Shown one piece after another: positions 6,924 to 14,920 of a stretch of 41,199 nt of DNA; position 1 is the first letter of the stretch; every line of letters begins with the position of its first letter. Source of the DNA: an uncultured Sutterella sp. GTDB lineage: Bacteria; Pseudomonadota; Gammaproteobacteria; Burkholderiales; Burkholderiaceae_F. The position numbers and the translations under genes were made by a program. The notes below the pieces were generated by a model. The model searched no databases, was not told the DNA's origin, and saw nothing but the letters and a program-made list of their open reading frames with translations. The stretch is taken from the NCBI GenBank assembly GCA_900764215.1, contig CAAFNI010000188.1, positions 1 through 41,199 of the forward strand, written 5' to 3'.

Positions 6924-7301
6924 ATGACTGAAAAGATCGAAACGCCTCAGGAAGAAATGCCTGAGCTCATGCCGGATCCCATCAACTTCACGGACGCAGC
7001 CGTTGCAAAGGTCAAGGAGCTGATGGATGAAGAGGGCAATCCCAGCCTCAAGCTGCGCGTCTTCGTGCAGGGCGGCGGCTGCGCCGGCTTCCAGTACGGC
7101 TTCACGTTTGACGAGGTGCAGAATCCCGATGACGCCGTGATGGAAAAGGGCGGCGTGACGCTCCTGATCGACTCGATGAGTTACCAGTACCTCGTCGGCG
7201 CGAAGATCGACTTCAAGGACGATCTGAGCGGAGCTCAGTTCGTCATCGACAATCCCAATGCGGTGACGACCTGCGGCTGCGGCTCCTCCTTCGGAGTCTG
7301 A
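6924..7301 (+). CDS. erpA: Iron-sulfur cluster insertion protein ErpA (A-type carrier)
   Basis: 125 residues. It delivers Fe-S clusters to apoproteins. The HesB/IscA fold is clear: FTDAAVAKVKELMDEEGNPSLKLRVFVQGGGCAGFQYG and the C-terminal CGCGSSF supply the three cluster-binding cysteines. The ATG at 6924 was chosen because it matches the conserved N-terminus; the frame is open further upstream without similarity. A position directly after rplM-rpsI is typical of Burkholderiales, although here a terminator separates them. It converges on anmK. Confidence 0.96.
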   Translation: MTEKIETPQEEMPELMPDPINFTDAAVAKVKELMDEEGNPSLKLRVFVQGGGCAGFQYGFTFDEVQNPDDAVMEKGGVTLLIDSMSYQYLVGAKIDFKDDLSGAQFVIDNPNAVTTCGCGSSFGV

Positions 7302-7330
7302 TGCCGCGTGAAGTCGCCGGTGTGAAACAG

Positions 7331-7367
7331 ACGGACGCTGTTCCTTCGTGGACGACGTCCGTTTTTT
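7331..7367 (+). terminator. Rho-independent terminator of erpA
   Basis: ACGGACG (7331-7337) pairs with CGTCCGT (7356-7362), with a smaller TTCG-looped stem inside, followed by six Ts. It lies between the convergent genes erpA and anmK. Confidence 0.8.
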
Positions 7368-7379
7368 CTTGCCCCTTCC

Positions 7380-8483
7380 TCAGTGCGGATAAAGCGCGCC
7401 CAGAATGCGCAAGCCCGTCGCCCTCGTGACGGCGGGCAGGTTTCCCGGCAGGCGGTCGAGGAACCGCGCGGCAAGCCAGGCGAAGGCGGCGGCCTCCACT
7501 TCCATGGGCGGGACGCCGAGCGCTTCGGTTGAGGAGGTACGGCCGGGAAAACGAGCGGCGATCGCTTCCATGAGCGTCTTGTTGTAGACGCCTCCGCCGC
7601 AGACATACAGTTCACGGGCGTCGGGTGCAAAGCGTCCGACTGCGTCCGTGACCGTGCGGGCCGTCAGCTCGACGAGCGTGCGCGCGACGTTTTCGGGCCG
7701 CAGGCCTTCCCGGCCCTTGAGATGCGCGTCAAGCCAGGCGGGAGAAAAGAGCTCCCGGCCCGTGGACTTCGGGATGGGGCGTTCGAAATAGGGCTCGCGC
7801 AGCAGCTCGTCGAGCAGTGCTTCGTTGACGCGGCCCGTGGCGGCCCAGCCGCCGTTTTTGTCATACAGGGCGCCGGTGATGCGCTGCGTCCAAGTGTCGA
7901 TCAGCATGTTGCCCGGCCCGGTGTCTCCGCCCAGGATGCAGTCGGATTCGCCGCGCGCGCCGAGCACGGAGATGTTGGCGATGCCGCCGATGTTGAGGAT
8001 GACGCGCGCAGCGTCGCCCGCAAAGCATTCGGCATGAAAGGCGGGCACGAGCGGCGCGCCTTCGCCTCCTGCGGCGACGTCGCGAGAACGCAGGTCCGCA
8101 ACGACGTCGATGCCCGTGAGTTCTGCGACGAGAGCCGGATGATTGAGCTGCAGCGTGAATCCCTTTTGAGGACGATGCCGGATTGTTTGACCGTGCACGC
8201 AGAGGGCGTCAATGTCTGCCGGCGCAAGTCCCGTGCGTGCAAGAAGCAGCCTGACGGTTTGAGCGTAGTGGTGCGCAAGGGCGACGGACGCTTCGCCCAT
8301 GCGTTCGATCTCGTCGGGGCCGGACTGCGTGAGCGCAGAAAGCGCGGCCCGCAGTTCGGGCGCAAACGCGAGCGAAGCGTGTCCCAGGCTTTTCATGCCA
8401 TGGCCGTTGAAGGCCATGGCAACGGCGTCTGCCCCGTCGAGGCTGGTGCCGGACATGAGTCCGATCGTAATGCGTTCGGTCAT
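7380..8483 (-). CDS. anmK: Anhydro-N-acetylmuramic acid kinase
   Basis: 367 residues, the usual length. It phosphorylates 1,6-anhydro-MurNAc released during murein turnover to MurNAc-6-phosphate, feeding cell-wall recycling. The N-terminal ATPase signature GLMSGTSLDGADAVA and the central NIGGIANISVLG and GDTGPGNMLID blocks mark the family; a CGGGVYN block lies near the C-terminus. The start was placed at the Met preceded by AAGGGA; 14 in-frame codons upstream lack a ribosome-binding site. It lies downstream of the M23 murein endopeptidase gene on the same strand, so peptidoglycan cleavage and recycling are adjacent, although a terminator-like hairpin separates them. Confidence 0.96.
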   Translation of the reverse strand: MTERITIGLMSGTSLDGADAVAMAFNGHGMKSLGHASLAFAPELRAALSALTQSGPDEIERMGEASVALAHHYAQTVRLLLARTGLAPADIDALCVHGQTIRHRPQKGFTLQLNHPALVAELTGIDVVADLRSRDVAAGGEGAPLVPAFHAECFAGDAARVILNIGGIANISVLGARGESDCILGGDTGPGNMLIDTWTQRITGALYDKNGGWAATGRVNEALLDELLREPYFERPIPKSTGRELFSPAWLDAHLKGREGLRPENVARTLVELTARTVTDAVGRFAPDARELYVCGGGVYNKTLMEAIAARFPGRTSSTEALGVPPMEVEAAAFAWLAARFLDRLPGNLPAVTRATGLRILGALYPH

Positions 8484-8527
8484 GGGATTCCCTTTTGAGC
8501 GGTTCTGGCAATAAGGGGCGTGCAATG

Positions 8528-8553
8528 AAAAGCCGGCGACCGGCGCCGGCTTT
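8528..8553 (-). terminator. Terminator-like hairpin after the M23 peptidase gene
   Basis: On the minus strand AAAGCCGGC and GCCGGCTTT form a perfect stem followed by TTTT. It lies between the M23 gene and anmK. Confidence 0.65.
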
Positions 8554-8576
8554 CAGGGTGACCTTGATGGAGAGAA

Positions 8577-10103
8577 TCAGTCCTCATTCTGCGGCGTGAT
8601 GCGGCTCGCCACTTGCGAGGCGCCGCCGGTCTGATCGTCTTCGTTGCGAAGGGTGTGCTTGGCAACGGCGGTCGCGTCGTCTCGATGCGTGCGAAGCACG
8701 GTCGGAACGGGGAGAGACTCGCTTTCGGCGAGCAGGTCGAAACGGGCTTGGATGGGACGCGCGATCGTCTTGAGCTGGGCGATCTGGAAGGCCGTCAGGT
8801 TTTCGGTGTCGGGAAGGTCGGCCGTTCGCGGATTGATCTGCACGCCGTTGAACATCAGTTCGTAGTGCAGATGCGGTCCCGTGGCGAGGCCCGTGCGGCC
8901 CACGTAGCCGATGACGTCTCCGCGCTCGACTTTCTGGCCGGCGCGCAGGTTCTTGGCAATGCGGGACATGTGCGCATAGAGCGTGGTGCGGCCCAGGCCG
9001 TGATCGATCTTGACATAGCGGCCGTAGCCCTTTCGCTCGTAGCCGACGAAGGTGACGACCCCGTCGGCCGCGGCGAAAATGCGCGAGCCCGAGGGGGCGC
9101 GGAAATCGGTGCCGTTGTGCGGCCGCACGACGCCCGTGACGGGATGACGGCGCAGAGGCGCGAATTCGCTGCTCACGTCCTTGACGTCGAGCGGCACGCG
9201 CATGAAGGTCTGCTGCGAGGCGCGGCCCGCAAGCGTGTAGAAGCCGCCTGCGCGATTGTCGTTCTCAAACCAGTAGGCTTCGTGGACGTCTTCGCCGGAG
9301 ACAACCTGTACGGCGAGCAGCCGGCCGTTTCGGATGAAGTCTCCGCCGGCGAACTTGCGTTCGAATACGAGGCGAAGCGAGTCCCCCTTCTTGAGGCTGC
9401 GGACGGGATTGTCGGCGCCTTCCCAGACGACCTTGAGCTGCTCGGCGATGTCGGCGGGAATATGCAGCGACTCGACCGTGGCGTCAAAGCCCGCGGAGGC
9501 GATGCCTGAAACGCTTTCTTCGAGCGTGTCGAAGGCGACGGGATACTCGGCGGCGGCGAAGAGTTCGCCCGTTCGCGCGACCTCGATGCGGCGGCTGTCC
9601 TGAGCGTGCGGGCCCTCAAGATACAGATGCAGAAACGCAAGGCGCCCGTCGGGCAGAACGCCCGCATTGACGTACTGGCCGGCCTGCGGCATGACGAGCG
9701 GGCGCAGCATGCGCTGAGAGCGGATGTAGGAGACGGCTTGTGGATCGAGCACCTCAAGGCGGGCCAGAAGCGAGGAGAGCGTTTCGCCGGTGCGTGCGGT
9801 CAGGCTCCTGGGTGTTACGGAGCCGCTGCGGCGCAGAGCGTCAAGCGCCTGTGCGAGAACGGCGTCGTCGACCGATTCGGTTACGAAGTTCTGGCGGTGC
9901 TCTTCCTGGGCCAGGCTGGGCGAGACGCCGAGCATGGCGCCCGTCGTGCCGATCACGACCATCGAGGCAAGCCCGGCCGCAGAGACCCGGGCGCTCAGCC
10001 TGCTCGTGCGGAGAAGCGGGAACGAGGTCCGGGCCTTGAGCCAGGATCGAAGCGCTCTTCCGGCTGTGCGAAGCTGCCGGGCAATGAGGGAGGGGGCGGT
10101 CAT
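8577..10103 (-). CDS. M23-family murein DD-endopeptidase (MepM/YebA-like)
   Basis: 508 residues from the Met at 10103. A basic N-terminus and hydrophobic stretch near residues 40-65 (AGLASMVVIGTTGAMLG) suggest an uncleaved anchor or signal ending around the SLAQ site. The central part resembles the LysM/OapA-like substrate-binding region of MepM proteins. The C-terminal LytM domain is complete: H329xxxD333 and the HLH motif ending at H413 ligate the catalytic zinc. Such enzymes cut 3-4 crosslinks to allow wall growth. About 95 residues follow the domain and look disordered. No Shine-Dalgarno precedes the start and no better start exists. Gene order with anmK and divergent tyrS is typical of Burkholderiales. 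Confidence 0.93.
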   Translation of the reverse strand: MTAPSLIARQLRTAGRALRSWLKARTSFPLLRTSRLSARVSAAGLASMVVIGTTGAMLGVSPSLAQEEHRQNFVTESVDDAVLAQALDALRRSGSVTPRSLTARTGETLSSLLARLEVLDPQAVSYIRSQRMLRPLVMPQAGQYVNAGVLPDGRLAFLHLYLEGPHAQDSRRIEVARTGELFAAAEYPVAFDTLEESVSGIASAGFDATVESLHIPADIAEQLKVVWEGADNPVRSLKKGDSLRLVFERKFAGGDFIRNGRLLAVQVVSGEDVHEAYWFENDNRAGGFYTLAGRASQQTFMRVPLDVKDVSSEFAPLRRHPVTGVVRPHNGTDFRAPSGSRIFAAADGVVTFVGYERKGYGRYVKIDHGLGRTTLYAHMSRIAKNLRAGQKVERGDVIGYVGRTGLATGPHLHYELMFNGVQINPRTADLPDTENLTAFQIAQLKTIARPIQARFDLLAESESLPVPTVLRTHRDDATAVAKHTLRNEDDQTGGASQVASRITPQNED

Positions 10104-10185
10104 GATGAGGCGGAGTTGCGAAAGGCGCGGAAAAAGGGAACAATACCTAGATTGCCATTTTAAATCAGAACAGCCGCCCCGCCCC

Positions 10186-10214
10186 TTGAAAAAGCCATTA
10201 AAAATGGTTACAAC
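10186..10214 (+). promoter_or_regulatory. Sigma-70 promoter of tyrS
   Basis: TTGAAA, a 17-bp spacer and TACAAC. A small palindrome, CCATT-AAA-AATGG, lies within the spacer and could be an operator. It drives tyrS, about 110 bases downstream. Confidence 0.65.
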
Positions 10215-10326
10215 CGGGCTTTTCACGCGCCTCTTCGGTCTTTTGCAGGCTTTTGCATGCAGATGGGCCGAAGACGCAGGCGAGCCGGAGCGGCCTCCGT
10301 TTGTTTAAGTCACTGAAGGGATACTG

Positions 10327-11586
10327 ATGACCGTTGAATTAGAGAAGGCTCCGGAAGCCAAGAAGCTGCCGGTTACCGACGACATCCGCGAGGCGATGGC
10401 TCTCATTCGCCGCGGCACCGACACGTTCCTCATCGAGGAGGAGTTCGAGCAGAAGCTTGCTCGCTCCAAGATGACGGGCGAGCCTCTGCGCTGCAAGCTC
10501 GGCCTCGACCCGACGGCGCCGGACATCCACATCGGCCATACCGTCGTGCTCAACAAGCTTCGCCAGCTTCAGGATCTCGGCCATACGGTGATCTTCCTCG
10601 TGGGCGACTTCACGGCCGCCATCGGCGATCCGTCGGGCCGAAACGCCACGCGTCCGCCGCTCTCGCACGAGCAGATCGTGGAGAATGCCCAGACCTATCT
10701 CAACCAGGCGGGTCTCGTGCTTGATCTCGAACGCACCGAGGTGCGCTACAACTCCGAGTGGTGCAACAAGCTCGGGTCCGTGGGCCTCATTCAGCTCGCC
10801 TCCCGCTACACGCTTGCGCGTCTTCTTGAGCGTGACGACTTTGCGAAGCGCTATGCCGAGCAGGCTCCGATCGCCATGCACGAGCTCATCTACCCGCTGA
10901 TGCAGGGCTACGACTCCGTGGCGCTCAAGGCCGATCTCGAGCTCGGCGGCTCGGACCAGCGCTTCAATCTGCTCGTGGGCCGCGAGCTTCAGCGCCAGTA
11001 CGGTCAGGAGCCCCAGTGCATTCTGACGATGCCGCTTCTCGTGGGCCTTGACGGGCAGATCAAGATGAGCAAGAGCAAGCACAACTACATCGGCATTACG
11101 GATGCCCCGAACGACATGTTCGGCAAGGTGATGTCCATTTCCGACTCGCTGATGTGGGACTGGTACGATCTGCTGAGTCTGCGCGGCAATGCTGAAATCG
11201 CCCGCCTGAAGCAGGAATGCGCCGAAGGCCGGAATCCGCGCGATGCCAAGGTGCTTCTTGCCAAGGAACTTGTGGGCCGCTTCCATTCGGATGCCGCTGC
11301 AAATGCCGCTGAAGGGGAGTTCAACGCGCGCTTTCGAGCCGGCGCGATGCCGAGTGAAATTCCCGAGGTGACGATCGAGGCGCCCGGCGGCGAACTGGGC
11401 ATCGGGCAGGCGCTCAAGGCCGCAGGCCTTGCCTCCTCCACGACCGACGCCAATCGCAACATCGATCAGGGCGGCGTGAGAATGGACGGCGAGAGGATCA
11501 CCGACAAGGGACTCAAGCTCAAGACGGGCGCCGTCGTGACGGTGCAGGTCGGCAAGCGCAAGTGGGCCCGCATCACGGTTGCCTGA
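10327..11586 (+). CDS. tyrS: Tyrosyl-tRNA synthetase
   Basis: 419-residue class I synthetase that charges tRNA-Tyr. The HIGH motif is exactly HIGH at residues 68-71 and the KMSKS loop is at 246-250. A C-terminal S4-like RNA-binding domain starts near residue 350 (ANRNIDQGGVRMDGERI). AAGGGA precedes the ATG by about eight bases. The sequence resembles the TyrRS group found in proteobacteria that carry a slightly extended N-terminus. dtd follows 10 bases later, a functional pairing because TyrRS can mischarge D-Tyr. Confidence 0.97.
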   Translation: MTVELEKAPEAKKLPVTDDIREAMALIRRGTDTFLIEEEFEQKLARSKMTGEPLRCKLGLDPTAPDIHIGHTVVLNKLRQLQDLGHTVIFLVGDFTAAIGDPSGRNATRPPLSHEQIVENAQTYLNQAGLVLDLERTEVRYNSEWCNKLGSVGLIQLASRYTLARLLERDDFAKRYAEQAPIAMHELIYPLMQGYDSVALKADLELGGSDQRFNLLVGRELQRQYGQEPQCILTMPLLVGLDGQIKMSKSKHNYIGITDAPNDMFGKVMSISDSLMWDWYDLLSLRGNAEIARLKQECAEGRNPRDAKVLLAKELVGRFHSDAAANAAEGEFNARFRAGAMPSEIPEVTIEAPGGELGIGQALKAAGLASSTTDANRNIDQGGVRMDGERITDKGLKLKTGAVVTVQVGKRKWARITVA

Positions 11587-11596
11587 GAGCTCGCCC

Positions 11597-12058
11597 ATGA
11601 TCGTTTTGATCCAGCGCGTGGCCGAGGCCTCGGTGAGCGTTGAGGGACGCGTCGTCGGGGCCGTGGGCCGCGGGCTTCTTGCGCTCGTGTGCGGGGAGCC
11701 CGGCGACACGCCCGCCCTTGTCGCCAAGCTTGCGCGCAAGACTGCGAGGCTGCGCATTTTCGAGGATGAGGCAGGACGGATGAACCGCAGCGTCGTCGAT
11801 GCCGGCGGCGACGTGCTCTGCGTATCTCAGTTCACGCTTGCGGCCGACACGATGTCCGGCAACCGTCCAAGCTTCTCGAGGGCGGCGCCGCCGGAGGAGG
11901 GGCTCGCGGCCTTCAACGCTTTTGTGACGGCGTTGCGGGCTGAGGGTTTGTCTTGTCCCACGGGGGAGTTCGGGGCTCACATGCGCGTTTCGCTCGTCAA
12001 CGACGGCCCCGCAACCTTCAGCCTGCGTCTGCGGGCTGATGCGGCGGCCTCCGACTAG
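11597..12058 (+). CDS. dtd: D-aminoacyl-tRNA deacylase
   Basis: 153 residues. It removes D-amino acids (and Gly from tRNA-Ala) from mischarged tRNAs. The two active-site motifs are visible: SQFTLAADT near residue 78 and a Gly-cisPro motif NDGPATF near residue 137; most relatives read GPVTF, so the A is a mild variant. The Met at 11597 starts the conserved MIVLIQRVAEASV; a Met six codons upstream overlaps tyrS and is less likely. It is co-transcribed with tyrS. Confidence 0.95.
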   Translation: MIVLIQRVAEASVSVEGRVVGAVGRGLLALVCGEPGDTPALVAKLARKTARLRIFEDEAGRMNRSVVDAGGDVLCVSQFTLAADTMSGNRPSFSRAAPPEEGLAAFNAFVTALRAEGLSCPTGEFGAHMRVSLVNDGPATFSLRLRADAAASD

Positions 12059-12099
12059 TGGCAATGCCCTAGGCGGCGCTCTCGGACAGAAAGGGATGT

Positions 12100-12132
12100 T
12101 ATAAATAAGGAACGCCGCCTGTTTCGGGCGGC
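12100..12132 (+). promoter_or_regulatory. -10 element and 5' hairpin upstream of the PEBP gene
   Basis: TATAAAT at 12100-12106 is a strong -10, but its -35 is poor. A perfect 6-bp hairpin (GCCGCC 12114-12119, GGCGGC 12127-12132) would sit almost at the 5' end of the transcript, just before the GTGGAG ribosome-binding site. Confidence 0.4.
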
Positions 12133-12153
12133 CCAGCAAGTGGAGAAGCTCCG

Positions 12154-12756
12154 TTGATCATTACTTCCGACAATTTCAAACAGGGCGATTGCATTCCCGA
12201 AGCCTTTGCCTGGGGCCGAATGGGTGAAGACGGCTCGACCGTTCGGTCGGCGAATCTCAATCCTCAGCTTTCCTGGACGGACGTGCCCGAGGGAACGGCG
12301 TCCTTCGTGCTGGCCTGTCTTGACGATGATGTGCCGACGGATTTGTCCGAGCGGGACGCCTCGGGCGAAATTCCCGTCTGCCAGCCCCGCCGGCGCTTCG
12401 TGCATTGGGTCCAGCCCAACTGTCCCGTGACCGTGACGAGCATTGCCCAAGGGGCGCTCTCAGGGACGGGCAAGACGACGCCGGGCTTCGGCGACGTCTG
12501 CATCAACGACTACAGCCGCGGCGGCACGCCCGCACCGGGCGAGACAGGCACGGGCTACGACGGTCCCTGCCCGCCGTTTTTCGACGCACGCTGGCACTAT
12601 TACCGCTTCATGGTCTTCGCGCTTGATGCCGAGAGGCTCGAGCTTTCGCCCAATGCGACATGGCAGGATGTTGACGCCGCCATGAAGGGCCATGTTCTCG
12701 CGTCGGCCGAACTGGTCGGCCGCTATACGCTCAATCCCCGTCTGGCCGCTCTCTGA
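12154..12756 (+). CDS. YbhB/YbcL-family phosphatidylethanolamine-binding-like protein
   Basis: 200 residues of the PEBP/Raf-kinase-inhibitor-like family. The family is soluble with an anion-binding pocket; its bacterial function is poorly defined. Supporting blocks are NPQLSWTDVPEGTASFVLACLDDD (the pocket aspartates), RRRFVHWV, and YDGPCPPFFDARWHYYRFMVFALD, which matches the conserved GPxPP...HxYxFxxxALD pattern. The start is a TTG preceded by GTGGAGAAG; no ATG fits. It stands alone between dtd and glyA. Confidence 0.88.
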   Translation: MIITSDNFKQGDCIPEAFAWGRMGEDGSTVRSANLNPQLSWTDVPEGTASFVLACLDDDVPTDLSERDASGEIPVCQPRRRFVHWVQPNCPVTVTSIAQGALSGTGKTTPGFGDVCINDYSRGGTPAPGETGTGYDGPCPPFFDARWHYYRFMVFALDAERLELSPNATWQDVDAAMKGHVLASAELVGRYTLNPRLAAL

Positions 12757-12794
12757 GACGACCGGCATCCTCAGCATTTACGTCATTAACCTTC

Positions 12795-12810
12795 GGCGGC
12801 ATTCGCCGCC
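12795..12810 (+). other. Perfect 6-bp hairpin just upstream of the glyA ribosome-binding site
   Basis: GGCGGC and GCCGCC enclose ATTC. It ends about 10 bases before AAGGAA. No glycine riboswitch was recognised in the 77-base gap. Confidence 0.45.
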
Positions 12811-12833
12811 GTCTTACCAAAGGAACTGAAGCC

Positions 12834-14096
12834 GTGTTCAAGCGCTCCAACACCATCGAGGCCGTCGATCCCGCCGTCTGGGACGTCATCTGCCGCGAGA
12901 CCGCCCGTCAGGAAGACCACATCGAGCTCATCGCGAGCGAAAACTACGCCTCTCCGGCGGTCATGCAGGCTCAGGGTTCCTGCCTCACGAACAAGTACGC
13001 CGAAGGCTATCCCGGCAAGCGCTACTACGGCGGCTGCGAGCACGTCGACGTCGTCGAGCAGCTTGCCATCGACCGCGCCAAGAAGCTCTTTTGCGAACCG
13101 GCGGGCGTCGAAATGGCCGTCAACGTTCAACCTCATTCCGGCGCTCAGGCCAATTCCGCCGTGTACTTCGGCCTTCTCGAGCCGGGCGACACGATCATGG
13201 GGCTCTCGCTTGCCGAAGGCGGCCATCTGACGCACGGCATGCACCTCAATTATTCCGGCCGCTACTTCAAGGTCGTGCCCTACGGGCTTGACGCCGATGA
13301 AGCGATCGACTACGACCGCGTCGAAGCGCTTGCCAAGGAGTGCAGGCCGAAGATCATCGTTGCGGGCGCCTCCGCCTATTCGCTTCGCATCGACTTCAAG
13401 CGCTTTGCTGAGATTGCCCACGCCGTCGGCGCATACCTGATGGTCGACATGGCCCACTATGCCGGCCTCATCGCCGCAGGCGTCTATCCGACGCCGTTCG
13501 GCCATGCCGACATCGTGACGACGACAACTCACAAGACGCTGCGCGGCCCGCGCGGCGGCCTCATCTTCTGCCGACCCGATCTTGAAAAGAAGATCAATTC
13601 CGCCGTCTTCCCGGGCATGCAGGGCGGTCCGCTCATGCACGTCATCGCGGCCAAGGCCGTGGCTCTCGGCGAAGCTCTCGATCCCTCCTTCAAGATCTAT
13701 GGCGAGCAGGTGATGAAGAATGCCGCCGCCATGGCCGAAGAGCTTGTCAAGCGCGGCCTTCGAATCGTCTCGGGCCACACTGAAAGCCACGTGATGCTCG
13801 TCGACCTGCGCCCGCTCAAGATTACAGGCAAGGCCGCCGAAACGCTGCTCAACGCCGCACGCATCACGGTCAACAAGAACGCCATTCCGAACGATCCGGA
13901 AAAGCCCTTCGTGACGTCGGGCATCCGCCTCGGCTCTCCGGCCATGACGACCCGCGGCTTCGGGGAAGCCGAAGCACGCAAGGTCGCGAACCTGATCGTC
14001 GACCTGCTTGAGGCGCCCGAGGATCAGGCCGTCTTTGAACGCGTCAAGGCCGAGGTTGCAAAGCTCACTGCCGCCTTCCCGGTCTACGGCGACTGA
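12834..14096 (+). CDS. glyA: Serine hydroxymethyltransferase
   Basis: 420-residue PLP enzyme that interconverts serine and glycine while charging tetrahydrofolate with one-carbon units. Hallmarks are ELIASENYASPAV near residue 30, KYAEGYPGKRYYGGCEHVD, and the PLP lysine in TTTTHKTLRGPRGG (around residue 230). The start is GTG with AAGGAA eight bases upstream and fits the conserved N-terminus. nrdR-ribD follow after a hairpin-rich gap, the usual betaproteobacterial order. Confidence 0.98.
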   Translation: MFKRSNTIEAVDPAVWDVICRETARQEDHIELIASENYASPAVMQAQGSCLTNKYAEGYPGKRYYGGCEHVDVVEQLAIDRAKKLFCEPAGVEMAVNVQPHSGAQANSAVYFGLLEPGDTIMGLSLAEGGHLTHGMHLNYSGRYFKVVPYGLDADEAIDYDRVEALAKECRPKIIVAGASAYSLRIDFKRFAEIAHAVGAYLMVDMAHYAGLIAAGVYPTPFGHADIVTTTTHKTLRGPRGGLIFCRPDLEKKINSAVFPGMQGGPLMHVIAAKAVALGEALDPSFKIYGEQVMKNAAAMAEELVKRGLRIVSGHTESHVMLVDLRPLKITGKAAETLLNAARITVNKNAIPNDPEKPFVTSGIRLGSPAMTTRGFGEAEARKVANLIVDLLEAPEDQAVFERVKAEVAKLTAAFPVYGD

Positions 14097-14117
14097 GACG
14101 CCGGGAAAATCGTCCGG

Positions 14118-14190
14118 GGAGAGGCATGAACTCTCCTGAAAACACAAGGGCTACCCTTTCGAAAGATCGGGCGGCCCTTATTTTGTGTTT
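14118..14190 (+). terminator. Tandem hairpins after glyA, probable terminator
   Basis: GGAGAG/CTCTCC (14118-14136) is followed by a larger stem in which ACACAA and AAGGGC (14142-14151) pair with GCCCTT and TTGTGT around an unpaired middle. It ends in T-rich sequence near 14190. Confidence 0.55.
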
Positions 14191-14311
14191 GGGGCTTGAG
14201 TTTGAATGCGGGCGGGCGCTAAACTTTCGGGCACTTGTTCCAGATCAGGAAGCGTCCCCGTGCTCGTCTGTGGCTGCGCGCGGACTTCCGCCGTACGCAA
14301 GGAGTCTCCTC

Positions 14312-14920
14312 ATGCGATGTCCCTTCTGCCAGAACCCGGATACCCAGGTGATCGATTCGCGCGCCCCGGAGGAGGGCTATGCGATCCGCCGCCGCCGAAA
14401 GTGCCCGGCCTGCGGCAAGCGCTTTACGACGTTCGAGCGTGCGCACCTGCCCATTCCCGCAGTCGTCAAGCGGGACGGCCAGCGTTCCGACTACGATCGC
14501 GCCAAGCTCCAGGCCTCGATGTCGCTTGCGCTTCGCAAGCGTCCTGTGACGCCCGAACAGCTTGAGGAGGCGGTCGACTCCGTCGAGCAGGCGATGATCA
14601 TGCTCGGAGATCGGGAAATCGAGTCGAGCGTCGTGGGGGAGCTCGTGCTCGGAGCTCTGCAAAAGCTCGACACCATTGCCTACATCCGGTTTGCGTCGGT
14701 GTACTTCAACATCGGCGATCCGCTCGCCTTTGCATCGATGATTCAGAATGCGGCCGCGCCTGACGGAAGCACGGACGGCGCATTCGACGTGCTCAGAAAG
14801 TTCAGGATCGAACACGAGGCCGAGGTGGCCGCGCGGGAAGCCCGAAAGAAGGCGGCGGCCGAACGCCGCGCCCGGCGGGAGGCTCAGAAGAAGGCTTCGG
14901 AAGCCGGGGAGGCGAAATGA
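14312..14920 (+). CDS. nrdR: Transcriptional repressor NrdR, with extended C-terminus
   Basis: Zinc-ribbon plus ATP-cone repressor of ribonucleotide reductase genes that senses ATP/dATP. The zinc ligands C3, C6, C31 and C34 are present, with the RRRRKCPACGKRFTTFE signature, and the ATP-cone follows (VVKRDGQRSDYDRAKLQASM). At 202 residues it is about 45 longer than typical NrdR; the extra C-terminus is Arg/Ala/Glu-rich and probably helical. AAGGAG precedes the ATG by eight bases. Its stop overlaps the ribD start (ATGA), so the two are translationally coupled. Confidence 0.96.
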   Translation: MRCPFCQNPDTQVIDSRAPEEGYAIRRRRKCPACGKRFTTFERAHLPIPAVVKRDGQRSDYDRAKLQASMSLALRKRPVTPEQLEEAVDSVEQAMIMLGDREIESSVVGELVLGALQKLDTIAYIRFASVYFNIGDPLAFASMIQNAAAPDGSTDGAFDVLRKFRIEHEAEVAAREARKKAAAERRARREAQKKASEAGEAK

